This document shows positions 1 to 7,596 of a stretch of DNA of 11,005 nt, piece after piece (within the stretch, counting starts at the first letter, position 1; each line of letters begins with the position of its first letter). Location of the stretch: assembly GCA_023230175.1 (NCBI GenBank), contig JALNXV010000089.1, positions 1 through 11,005 on the forward strand, given 5' to 3'. The translations under genes were made by a program, and so were the position numbers. The notes below the pieces were generated by a model. It searched no databases. It was not told the origin of the DNA and worked only from the letters and a program-made list of their open reading frames with translations. Source of the stretch: Candidatus Cloacimonadota bacterium. Its GTDB lineage: Bacteria > Cloacimonadota > Cloacimonadia > Cloacimonadales > WRIO01.

Positions 1-301
1 CTAACTAACAACCAATGTGACAAAATTTACAAACTATGCTTTTTCTGTCAATATAAAAATTTAAAAAATCTTTATCTTCTTGACAAAATCCTCACTATAT
101 CTACCAATTATCAAACATATAAATATTATAAATTTTTCTTAATTTTTCTGTCTAAAATCAATTTTATTGCCATCCTCACACCTACACTCTATTACAAATT
201 CACCAAAAAATCGGTAAATCTTAACTTTTTAATAATGCTAAAATATGCCTAATACCAAAATCATAATTCTATGGGCTATTGATAATATTAAACATAGCCA
301 T

Positions 302-397
302 AAGAGTTTATGCATGCAGAAAACTTATTAATTCAGATCCTAATATTTAAGGTATTTTTTATACAAACAAGGATGCTCTCATAACTTAGTTATTCAA
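302..397 (+). repeat. Diverged partial copy of the 176-bp intergenic repeat
   Basis: Bases 363-397 align without gaps to 3323-3357, the right end of the element downstream of the next gene, with 27 of 35 positions identical. The shared core is AAGGATGCTCTC here and AGGGATGCTCGC there, and both end in TTATTCAA. Further left, ATGCAGAAAA at 314-323 is identical to 3248-3257, and TAAGAG precedes it in both copies. The interval between the two matching blocks is 26 bases shorter here, and the internal CTACAAGCT hairpin of the other copy is absent. Orientation is the same as at 3183-3358. It looks like an old, decayed member of the family. Confidence 0.6.
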
Positions 398-434
398 GAG
401 TATTCTATTACATTCTAATAATTTAAAATTTATC

Positions 435-463
435 TTGACATTAAGGATAAAATATCATAGAGT
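435..463 (+). promoter_or_regulatory. Sigma70-type promoter for the 504-3077 gene
   Basis: A perfect -35 hexamer TTGACA (435-440) is followed after a 17-nt spacer by TAGAGT (458-463), which matches 4 of 6 positions of the TATAAT consensus. This predicts transcription starting near 470 and a leader of about 34 nt. The site lies 38 nt downstream of the decayed repeat copy. The weak -10 makes this moderate evidence. Confidence 0.5.
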
Positions 464-503
464 TTAAAAATGTATTTAATTAATTACTTATAAAGGAGTT
501 ATC

Positions 504-3077
504 ATGAGAACATTAAAATTTTCATATTGCTTATTGTTGATAATAGCATCAACAGCTTTGTTTTCTACTAAGCTACATATTAACAATTTATCAGAAATTC
601 CGGCAAGGATATCATACATTCCTGATATAGCAGGGTATGTAAATATTCAAGAAGCAGATTTAAATAAGACAACAAAAATACAATCTATTAGAGAAACTCC
701 GACAGTGATGAACGGATTTCCTTTATCTTACACAAGCTCAAACACATATAACGGTGCAGTTTTTACTAATATGGACGATGACGAAGAGTTAGAAATATTA
801 TTTGGAGTAGGCACAAAGATAGTTGCCTTTGACACAGATGGTACAGCTGTTCCGGGCTGGCCTGTCAGTTTATCATTTTATATTTGGGGTTCTCCTGCAA
901 TAGGAGATATTGATGGAGATGGTGAAGAGGAAATTGTTTGTACAAGCAGAAACAATACTAATGGAAATACAGGTGCGTTATATGCTTTCAACAAAGATGG
1001 TTCAGCAGTAGAAGGTTTTCCTGTGACTCAAGCCGGTGGGGGCACAATGAATGTTGCTTTAGCTGACATCACCGGAGATAATGCCATGGAAATATTAGTT
1101 AATGTCCGAAATCACCCTAATGGTTGGGTATATGTTTATAATGGTTCAGGGGTCGTTGTAGAGGGTTGGCCTCAACAACTTGACACTTTCCCCGGGGCAG
1201 GAATTTCAGCAGGAGATATTAATAATGACGGGAATACAGAAATAATTGCTTTATCATATAATTCTTTATATGTTTATGATTATCAAGGCAATGTTTTGGA
1301 TGGTTTCCCATTAAATTTTCCCGGCATAACTTATTCTTACTCTTCTCCTGTTATAGTTGATTTAGATGACGACAATTCTATGGAAATAATCTTTGGTGGA
1401 TGTGGAGATACTGAAGGTGTTGTTTATGTAATAAACTCAGATGGCACCATCCGTGATGGTTGGCCTCAAGCAACAAGTAGTTGGGTATTTTCTACAATTG
1501 CAATTGGAGATGTTGATGCTGATGGAGAATTAGATTTAGTAGTAGGTGATCAAGTTTCATCCTCAGAACCTGCTAACTATATCTATGCTTGGGACAAAGA
1601 CGGAAATGCTTTAACAGGATTTCCTGCAGGTCCTGTTAATGCTGTTTACACTCAGGTTGCTTTAGCTGATATTGACGGAAATAATGATGTTGATATAGTT
1701 TTTAGTTCAAATCTTTTTGCCGAGGGTTATCACTGTTATAATCACGATGGTTCACCTAAAGACGGCTGGCCTTTGTCTGTTGGAACCGGTTGGGATTCAG
1801 TAACTATGTCTTCAACTCCAGTGATAGGAGATTTTAACGGAGATGGCAATCTTAATATTGCAGGAGCATCAACAGGCTTTACCTCTTGGGTAGTAGAACT
1901 TTACCTTTGGGAAACTAACACCAATTATAATGAAGATTTAGCTTATATGGTAATTGATGGATGCAACATACAACATAACGGAATATACAAATATGAAGAA
2001 AGTCATATAATACCGGATCCGCCTACAAATCTAAATGCAGATATTCAAGGTTCAAATGTAATTTTAACTTGGGAATATCCATTTGATATGTCAGTAGATT
2101 ATAATGTTTATCGTGATGATTTACTCTTAACTGAATCGCCAATATCAGATGCATTTTATGCTGATCTGTCAGTCCAGCCAGGCACATATATATATGGTGT
2201 TACTGCTATATATGAGGGACAAGAATCATTACCTGTTACTCTTTCAATTACAATAGAAGAAGAAATAATTATCACAGATATGAGCTGGAATGAACAATTT
2301 GAAAATGATGTATTTCCTCCTACCGGATGGATGCTTATTGATAATGACGGTGATACTTATAACTGGTTTTTGTTTGAAGAAACAAATGGTGGTTACAATA
2401 GCGATAAATGTGCAGCAAGCGCTTCATATCTAAATGAAATTGGTGCATTAACTCCTGATAATTGGTTAATTACTCCTGCAATAGTAATCCCTACTAATCC
2501 TTATGGTTCCTTACATTTTGCTTTTGAAGTTGCCCCTCAAGACTCTAGTTGGATAAGCGAACACTTTTCTGTTTTAATCTCAACCACTGATAGAGAAATC
2601 TCAAGTTTTGAGACTATCTATACTGATACAATTAATTCTTCGGATTGGATTCCTGTAATAATTGATATCTATGATTATGCCGAAGAAACCATATATATAG
2701 CTATCCGACATTTTGATGTTACAGATATGTTTTACATAAAAATCGACAATGTACACTTTAATGAGCCAATGTCAAATTCTGAAATCACAATAAAACCAAC
2801 TACTACTGTATTAAAAGGTAATTACCCTAACCCATTTAATCCTGAAACAACTATTTCTTACTCACTTGAAAATGACGATTACGTAAACCTTGATATATAT
2901 AATATAAAAGGGCAAAAAGTCAAATCCGTCGTTAACGAAAAACAAAAAGCAGGCAATTATAACATAATCTGGAATGGGAAAGATGAAAATAATCAATTAG
3001 TAGGTAATGGTATATATTTTTATAAAATCAAATCCGGCAAATATACTGCAACAAGAAAAATGATTTTACTTAAATAA
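504..3077 (+). CDS. Secreted FG-GAP beta-propeller protein with T9SS type A sorting domain
   Basis: This 857-residue exported protein starts with a signal peptide (about 1-21, hydrophobic LLLIIASTALF). Residues 70-455 hold eight units of about 50 residues. Each pairs a GWP or GFP turn (71, 118, 171, 221, 267, 319, 372, 421) with an Asp-rich calcium-type loop such as DIDGDGEEEI (135), DINNDGNTEI (238) and DVDADGELDL (336). This is the FG-GAP/VCBS pattern and implies a seven- or eight-bladed propeller. An FN3-like domain (about 504-585) and a choice-of-anchor-J/cleaved-adhesin-like domain (about 592-753) follow. The C-terminus (about 770-857) is a type IX secretion sorting domain: NYPNPFNPETTISYSL, then a FlgD-like Ig fold ending RKMILLK. 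The protein is therefore probably exported by T9SS to the surface or medium; no T9SS component gene is in this window. The start is fixed by AAAGGAG at 492-498, 5 nt before the ATG. Ligand or substrate is unknown: I see no catalytic motif, so adhesion or matrix binding is an inference. Confidence 0.88.
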   Translation: MRTLKFSYCLLLIIASTALFSTKLHINNLSEIPARISYIPDIAGYVNIQEADLNKTTKIQSIRETPTVMNGFPLSYTSSNTYNGAVFTNMDDDEELEILFGVGTKIVAFDTDGTAVPGWPVSLSFYIWGSPAIGDIDGDGEEEIVCTSRNNTNGNTGALYAFNKDGSAVEGFPVTQAGGGTMNVALADITGDNAMEILVNVRNHPNGWVYVYNGSGVVVEGWPQQLDTFPGAGISAGDINNDGNTEIIALSYNSLYVYDYQGNVLDGFPLNFPGITYSYSSPVIVDLDDDNSMEIIFGGCGDTEGVVYVINSDGTIRDGWPQATSSWVFSTIAIGDVDADGELDLVVGDQVSSSEPANYIYAWDKDGNALTGFPAGPVNAVYTQVALADIDGNNDVDIVFSSNLFAEGYHCYNHDGSPKDGWPLSVGTGWDSVTMSSTPVIGDFNGDGNLNIAGASTGFTSWVVELYLWETNTNYNEDLAYMVIDGCNIQHNGIYKYEESHIIPDPPTNLNADIQGSNVILTWEYPFDMSVDYNVYRDDLLLTESPISDAFYADLSVQPGTYIYGVTAIYEGQESLPVTLSITIEEEIIITDMSWNEQFENDVFPPTGWMLIDNDGDTYNWFLFEETNGGYNSDKCAASASYLNEIGALTPDNWLITPAIVIPTNPYGSLHFAFEVAPQDSSWISEHFSVLISTTDREISSFETIYTDTINSSDWIPVIIDIYDYAEETIYIAIRHFDVTDMFYIKIDNVHFNEPMSNSEITIKPTTTVLKGNYPNPFNPETTISYSLENDDYVNLDIYNIKGQKVKSVVNEKQKAGNYNIIWNGKDENNQLVGNGIYFYKIKSGKYTATRKMILLK

Positions 3078-3128
3078 CTTACATTATATACAATTACATA
3101 CATCATAATTAGATATAAACATAATTGA

Positions 3129-3158
3129 AGAGACGCTCATTTGAACGTCTCTGTTTTT
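3129..3158 (+). terminator. Intrinsic terminator after the propeller gene
   Basis: AGAGACG (3129-3135) pairs perfectly with CGTCTCT (3146-3152), and the stem can extend inward past a C-A mismatch. GTTTTTG follows at once. This is a standard rho-independent terminator for plus-strand transcription, about 50 nt after the stop codon of the 504-3077 gene. Confidence 0.8.
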
Positions 3159-3182
3159 GTAAATCAAATACTATTCAAAGCT

Positions 3183-3358
3183 GTTAAATAATAATGTTAT
3201 GCGAGCATCCTTACTTACACACTACAAGTTTAAGAGACTTTGCCAAAATGCAGAAAAGTTCTACAAGCTTCCAGCTTGTAGTTTCATAAAATATTGAATA
3301 ACTATCACTCAATATTTTAAGTGCAAGCAGGGATGCTCGCACAACATTATTATTCAAC
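3183..3358. repeat. 176-bp MITE-like element with 38-bp terminal inverted repeats
   Basis: The left arm 3183-3220 and the right arm 3321-3358 are reverse complements over 38 bases with 33 matches. All five differences are transitions, and four of them would become G-U wobble pairs in a minus-strand transcript. Both arms contain TGCGAGCATCC when read inward. Inside are two perfect hairpins: CTACAAGCT/AGCTTGTAG (3261-3281, 3-nt loop) and AAAATATTGA/TCAATATTTT (3288-3318, 11-nt loop). The right arm can also fold locally: GCAAGCA, GGGA, TGCTCGC at 3323-3340, one mismatch. The element has no coding capacity and lies between the ends of two convergent genes. It could be a non-autonomous transposable element, a REP/BIME-like repeat or a structured RNA. 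I see no clear target-site duplication. A decayed relative lies at 302-397. Confidence 0.72.
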
Positions 3359-3407
3359 AACCTTTTATATAGAAGAAGAATCCTTTTTTACACAAATACT
3401 ATAATTA

Positions 3408-6251
3408 CTAATCAATATCAAACTTAATAAACTTCTGATATTTTTCCAAAAATATTATTTGATAGTCTAATTTATCACCATACTCTAATATAATATTATC
3501 AGCATTATTTTCAATAACTAAAGCTCCTATTTCCTGAAGCTTAACATCTTTATTATTAATAGCAATAGACCAGGTTCCGGGATAAAGATTTTTAACATTA
3601 GCAAAACCGGCATTATTAGTTTTTACTGAGACAGAAGTCTCGCCATTTGACAAGGTAAATGTTAAATTCTTATTAAAAGGAATAAGTTGATATTGATTAA
3701 GATTTATTAAATTTTTATTTTGATATGCAATATAATCTTTATCCGGCAACAAGTTAACCTCATCCATAGAAATTTTATCGTATTTTTTTAGCATTAATTG
3801 TATATTTAACTCACTCAAATGAACAAGATTTAATTGTACAGATTTTACTTTTTTATCTTTAATTGATGCTGAAACGTCTGTCAAATTAGGCAAGGTTGCA
3901 AAACCATCAGGCATATTAATAATTGATAATTGAGATGGCATTAAATCAGAGGAGTTATGTGTTCTTTTTATATTTGCATATCCTTTTTCGTTACTGATAT
4001 AATACATATTATCATAATTAAATATCGCTCCACTGACAGGTTTTTGATACCAAGGATCAAATAGAGAAATATTAACTATTTTTGATTTATTTTTACGAGA
4101 AAGCGGAATTTCTATAGGCATTACATACTCAACATAGCAAGAGAAGCGATAAGAATTTGATATTCCGGGAACATCTGAAATTCTTGGATTTAACCCGTAA
4201 TTTACACCGGACTTTAAAGAATGTCCCCATTTAAAAGTATAAGTTAAATCAGTAAAGGCAAACAAATAATTTTGCCAAATATTTTGATTATAATAAGTAT
4301 GATTTATACCTAATGAATGTATTAAATTATGATTCCATTTAATATTTGCCTGAAGACTTGAACTAATCTTAGTATGGTTTATATCTTTACTTTCTTGTTT
4401 TTCTTTTCTGTGAGCTACCTGATTATTAATCAATAAACTAAAAGTACTGTTCACAAAGAAATTCATATTAAATTCATACAGATTCCACCTTTTTGTATCC
4501 AAATATTTTTCAATTTTTTGCCCACATAAGACTTCCGCAAGTGTATATTTATTTTTTATAAAAAAACCATATAAGAATTCATTCTCATTAAAATTTGATT
4601 TATTCGGATAATAAACATTAGTTTCAGCAGAATAGAACCTACTTTTCAAATACAACTCAGGCAATATATTAAGTTGTGCATTTACATAGTAATTTTGATT
4701 TGAAGTATGAGATTTGTTAGTCCAATTTGATTTTGCTTTTTCATCATAGTATAGATATGAGGCATAAACGTCAAATTTATCAGTATATAGATTTACTTCA
4801 TTATTTAATCTATATCTATAATTAAACTCATTCAAGAGATTACTGTTATCTTTGAGTGCATAAAATCTATAAAAAAGATTACTATTTTGATAAACAGCTT
4901 CACCTGCATAATTTGGAGAACTTAGCTTATCCATTGTAGAATCCTTTACAGTAAATAACTCTAAATTTAATAAAAGATTTTGAATGGGTTTAAACTGAAG
5001 ATTAGCCACATATTTTTCATTTTCAATGCTTTCGTGATGTTTTAACGAATACCAGTTATTATTATGAAATCGATTATACTTTCTGTAATACTTAAACATT
5101 ACATATTGTAATGGTTCATACTGATATTGATCAATTTCCCAAGTGTAACCAAAAGCATTAAGAGTATGAACAGGTCTATCTTTATATTGCTCTTTTAAAA
5201 AGGTTTGTTGCAAAATAAAATTATTAAATTTCAGGGCTATATCATATCCTTGCCCATATTTATTTAACCTGTTTAAATCAAGTTTATATGAACCATCACC
5301 TGCAGTAATATTTAGATTTTTTGACTTATAAAATACATTAAAATTAGTCTCATCATTATCAGTTTTTTGGTTATAAATATTGTATTTATGATTAATATAC
5401 CACCCAATCAGAGGAGAAGGATAATCTCGTATATAACCAAAACCGGAAACTGATGTCGTATGCTGTCTAAAAAAGTATTTATTATAATTTGAAGTCTTAT
5501 CATAATAAAATTTCTGACTAACATTCATCGGAAGAATATTAAATTGATCTTTATCCTTCAAATCATTCTTTTGAGCAATAGGGATAATTTGTCTATATGT
5601 GTTATAACTAACATCTAACCCGGTAGGCAGAATCAATGTAAGAATATATTCAAGATTAAGGTTATACCAAACTTCTTCATCTAAATTTTTAATATCCACT
5701 AAAATAGTATCTGATTCAGCAGGATTTAATAAAAATTTATCTTCCAATTCTTGAAAACTAATCTCAATCGGAACAGAACCAATATTTCTGATAAAAAAAG
5801 ATAAACTATAACTAATATCAGGAATTAAAAACCTTGGTGTATCTATGGGAATAATTTCTAAACCTGAATCTATATGATGCTGAATCTCAAAAACGCCTTC
5901 TGCATTGATTTTACCGGATATATCTCTCAATGTAAAAGGAATAAATCTATTACCTGCAATCAAATAATCTTCAGGAATTATACTAATGAAAATCATTTCT
6001 TTATCAAATGGAGCTATACTTTTGGGACTAATATTATTTATCTGATAACCCTTGATATCAAACAAAAAATCCGGTAATAATGTAATAGAATTATTTGATT
6101 TATTCTCACATACAATAGGTATATTTAAAACCTGATTTTTATATGAATCTATCTTTTGAGGGTATGTAATTGATACATCTTGTGCTAAAAGCTCTATTAC
6201 AAATAAACTAAATATAAATCCAAAACTAAATATAAAGACAAGTTTTCTCAT
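3408..6251 (-). CDS. Usher-like outer-membrane beta-barrel protein
   Basis: This 947-residue protein has a signal peptide (1-24, ending IELLAQ). It continues with two Ig-like periplasmic domains (about 25-125 and 128-228). A long stretch (about 240-715) is rich in Tyr, Asn and Phe with alternating short amphipathic strands, typical of an outer-membrane barrel. The tail has two carboxypeptidase-regulatory-like Ig folds (about 723-765, containing PVSGAIFNYDN and EKGYANI; about 858-925, containing NNAGFANVKNLYPGTWSI). Near the start of the barrel, NITAGDG (315-320) followed by NKYGQGYDI (330-338) recalls the GD...GRG region of usher-type barrels. Its place as last gene behind a PapD-like protein and a small secreted protein is the main reason for the usher-like call. 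It is longer than classical ushers (about 800-870 residues) and I cannot locate a plug domain. Translation is coupled to the previous gene by an ATGA overlap. A different barrel, for example a general secretion pore, remains possible. Confidence 0.6.
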   Translation of the reverse strand: MRKLVFIFSFGFIFSLFVIELLAQDVSITYPQKIDSYKNQVLNIPIVCENKSNNSITLLPDFLFDIKGYQINNISPKSIAPFDKEMIFISIIPEDYLIAGNRFIPFTLRDISGKINAEGVFEIQHHIDSGLEIIPIDTPRFLIPDISYSLSFFIRNIGSVPIEISFQELEDKFLLNPAESDTILVDIKNLDEEVWYNLNLEYILTLILPTGLDVSYNTYRQIIPIAQKNDLKDKDQFNILPMNVSQKFYYDKTSNYNKYFFRQHTTSVSGFGYIRDYPSPLIGWYINHKYNIYNQKTDNDETNFNVFYKSKNLNITAGDGSYKLDLNRLNKYGQGYDIALKFNNFILQQTFLKEQYKDRPVHTLNAFGYTWEIDQYQYEPLQYVMFKYYRKYNRFHNNNWYSLKHHESIENEKYVANLQFKPIQNLLLNLELFTVKDSTMDKLSSPNYAGEAVYQNSNLFYRFYALKDNSNLLNEFNYRYRLNNEVNLYTDKFDVYASYLYYDEKAKSNWTNKSHTSNQNYYVNAQLNILPELYLKSRFYSAETNVYYPNKSNFNENEFLYGFFIKNKYTLAEVLCGQKIEKYLDTKRWNLYEFNMNFFVNSTFSLLINNQVAHRKEKQESKDINHTKISSSLQANIKWNHNLIHSLGINHTYYNQNIWQNYLFAFTDLTYTFKWGHSLKSGVNYGLNPRISDVPGISNSYRFSCYVEYVMPIEIPLSRKNKSKIVNISLFDPWYQKPVSGAIFNYDNMYYISNEKGYANIKRTHNSSDLMPSQLSIINMPDGFATLPNLTDVSASIKDKKVKSVQLNLVHLSELNIQLMLKKYDKISMDEVNLLPDKDYIAYQNKNLINLNQYQLIPFNKNLTFTLSNGETSVSVKTNNAGFANVKNLYPGTWSIAINNKDVKLQEIGALVIENNADNIILEYGDKLDYQIIFLEKYQKFIKFDID

Positions 6252-7060
6252 TTTACTGAAAAAGAAAATTGATGACCAAATATTTTACTGTTACCGCAAT
6301 CAGCAACTAAAACTGCATAATATGTTATGAGTTTACCATTTTCTGATGTTTTTAAAGGTATTAATGGCACTGATACTTTCTTATCTAACCCGGGATACAC
6401 CTTTTGATTTTTTGCATAAAAAGAACCTATAAAATTTGTCTTATCATCGAAAATATCAATCTTTATTAAGGCATCTACCCATAGATTTCCATAATTATTT
6501 AAATCAAAAGTTATTATTTGAGTATTGGTAGAATCCAATTTTTCAATAATAAAATTTTTAAACTCTAAATCCATTTCACCGGTATCTTTAATATTAGTCA
6601 CTATTTGAATGGCATATCTATATGCAAAGATTAAATTATCATTAGACACATTATCATCTACAACAGCCGGTGAAGCATCTTCAATAAAAATAACTGACCA
6701 ATAAGAACCTTTTAATGTTATATCATTCGGAACAGATACTTTTACAGGTAATGAAATACTTTCATAAGCATTTAAGTTAACATTCTGACTCACTGTTATC
6801 CATTTAGCATTAGACCTATTATACTTCCCGGGTTCAAGATACCAATTATCATCCTTTGCATTATAAATATAGTCAGCTTGTGAAATCTTTACTTGCAAAA
6901 TCTTATCATCCGGATTATTAATATTTATGTATTCAATACCTGTTTCACCAGGCTCAAGTGTAAATACTTTAGTAAGCTGATCTTGTACTATTACAGCATT
7001 TAAACAACTCAGTAAAAAACTTATAACTAATAAAATAAATAATCTTTTATTTAGCATCAT
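6248..7060 (-). CDS. PapD-like periplasmic chaperone candidate
   Basis: This 270-residue protein has an N-terminal signal (1-22) and two Ig-like halves. The first (about 28-128) has FTLEPGETGIEYININNPDD, then KWITVSQNVNLNAYESISL, then VPNDITLKGSYWSVIFIE. This succession (a Pro-Gly turn, an N.d strand, a W.. segment and a G.YW strand) is typical of PapD-like and DUF916-like proteins. The second (about 145-270) runs from FAYRYAIQIVTNI to the C-terminus, with a conserved-looking NNYGNLWVDA. The expected role is holding secreted beta subunits in the periplasm for the downstream barrel protein. The signal contains LLSC (16-19), so it may be a lipoprotein anchored at Cys19 rather than cut after LNA. 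The gene begins within the TAATG junction and ends in the ATGA overlap, so all three genes are probably translationally coupled. The fold-level call is fair; the chaperone role rests on context. Confidence 0.62.
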   Translation of the reverse strand: MMLNKRLFILLVISFLLSCLNAVIVQDQLTKVFTLEPGETGIEYININNPDDKILQVKISQADYIYNAKDDNWYLEPGKYNRSNAKWITVSQNVNLNAYESISLPVKVSVPNDITLKGSYWSVIFIEDASPAVVDDNVSNDNLIFAYRYAIQIVTNIKDTGEMDLEFKNFIIEKLDSTNTQIITFDLNNYGNLWVDALIKIDIFDDKTNFIGSFYAKNQKVYPGLDKKVSVPLIPLKTSENGKLITYYAVLVADCGNSKIFGHQFSFSVK

Positions 7061-7539
7061 TAATCTGAAATAGTAAAGGTTACAACCCTATTTTGATTTA
7101 TTGCTACTTGTGCACCAAGCGTTGCACTAAGCCTAAAATTCATAACCCGACTATGTTCATTAACTGAAGTAATACCGGTAACTATTGGCTTAGTACTCGA
7201 ATCAAGTTGAACATACCCTAAAGAAATTGCTCCGGTAGGGGCTTCCGCATTGACTTCTAAAAATACATTATTTGGCATAGATTGATCTAAACTTGCTAAT
7301 AACCTCTTTGGACTTGATGAAGTTGATGTAATATTATAAGAAGTAGGAATTATTCTTGGCTCATATAACTGATTAGGTTGTCCTGAATAATTCAGATTAA
7401 AATTTAATTGACTATCATTAATAGTTATAGTCTCAACTTGAGGAATAGTAAAACTTATATTTAAACTGGCATTTCTATTTGCTGAAAGAGAAAAGCATAA
7501 CAAAATAAGGCATATCGTAATAAATAATTTTTTATCCAT
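7060..7539 (-). CDS. Small secreted beta-rich protein, putative fibre subunit
   Basis: I place the start at 7539, giving 159 residues. GGAGG (7550-7546) lies 6 nt upstream, and the product then begins MDKKLF with a regular signal peptide ending SLSA. An in-frame ATG at 7566 would add nine residues, but it sits beside the predicted -10 box and contains the ribosome site within its coding part. The mature protein (about 139 residues) has no cysteine and is predicted mostly beta: ASLNISFTIPQ at its N-terminus alternates hydrophobic residues (L26, I28, F30, I32), and it ends in another beta strand, RVVTFTISD. As the first gene of the operon ahead of a PapD-like protein and a large barrel, it fits a pilin-like or secreted subunit. 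I recognise no named family with certainty: spore-coat-U-type pilins carry cysteines that are missing here, and DUF4402- or WxL-like comparisons are only general. Its stop codon overlaps the next start by one base. Confidence 0.68.
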   Translation of the reverse strand: MDKKLFITICLILLCFSLSANRNASLNISFTIPQVETITINDSQLNFNLNYSGQPNQLYEPRIIPTSYNITSTSSSPKRLLASLDQSMPNNVFLEVNAEAPTGAISLGYVQLDSSTKPIVTGITSVNEHSRVMNFRLSATLGAQVAINQNRVVTFTISD

Positions 7540-7545
7540 TTTAAG

Positions 7546-7550
7546 CCTCC
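7546..7550 (-). promoter_or_regulatory. Ribosome binding site fixing the subunit start
   Basis: GGAGG reads on the minus strand at 7550-7546, followed by CTTAAA and ATG at 7539. It is the strongest Shine-Dalgarno sequence in this operon, and it selects the internal ATG over the in-frame ATG 27 nt upstream. Confidence 0.8.
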
Positions 7551-7566
7551 AATAATTTTTTTTCAT

Positions 7567-7594
7567 TTTATATAAAATATGGATATTTTGTCAA
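7567..7594 (-). promoter_or_regulatory. Strong sigma70-type promoter of the three-gene operon
   Basis: On the minus strand, TTGACA (7594-7589) is a perfect -35. TATAAA (7572-7567) follows with a 16-nt spacer; the overlapping TAAAAT (7570-7565) with an 18-nt spacer is the alternative. Transcription would start near 7560-7558, leaving a leader of about 20 nt before the ATG at 7539. This makes an ATG at 7566 untranslatable from this promoter. Confidence 0.75.
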
Positions 7595-7596
7595 TT

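Larger units (their letters stand above)
1..503. other. Non-coding left flank
   Basis: I find no credible gene in these 503 bases: both strands are broken by frequent stops and the composition is very AT-rich. The right half holds a diverged repeat copy (302-397) and the promoter of the next gene (435-463), listed separately. Just left of the repeat copy is an imperfect hairpin: TATGGGCTAT at 270-279 pairs with ATAGCCATA at 294-302, with one bulged G and a 14-nt loop. It may be the worn left end of the same repeat. Isolated TTGACA hexamers occur at 80-85 (plus) and 46-51 (minus), but neither has a convincing -10 partner. Confidence 0.6.

Noticed and set aside
24..51. Minus-strand promoter TTGACA (51-46) with TAAATT (29-24)
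   Set aside because: The -10 is weak and the downstream gene, if any, is outside the window, so it cannot be supported.
80..85. TTGACA hexamer as a plus-strand promoter
   Set aside because: No acceptable -10 sequence lies 15-19 nt downstream and no gene follows at a sensible distance.
3183..3358. CRISPR array or tRNA-like gene in the intergenic repeat
   Set aside because: There is no regularly spaced direct repeat and spacer series, and the multi-arm fold has none of the conserved tRNA bases such as a GTTCRA-type T arm or a CCA end.
5874..6077. 67-codon plus-strand frame opposite the barrel gene
   Set aside because: It lies wholly antisense within a well-supported gene, lacks a good ribosome site and its product resembles no protein type.
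7540..7566. Nine-residue N-terminal extension of the small secreted protein
   Set aside because: The ATG at 7566 overlaps the promoter's -10 region, and the codons include the GGAGG that serves the ATG at 7539.
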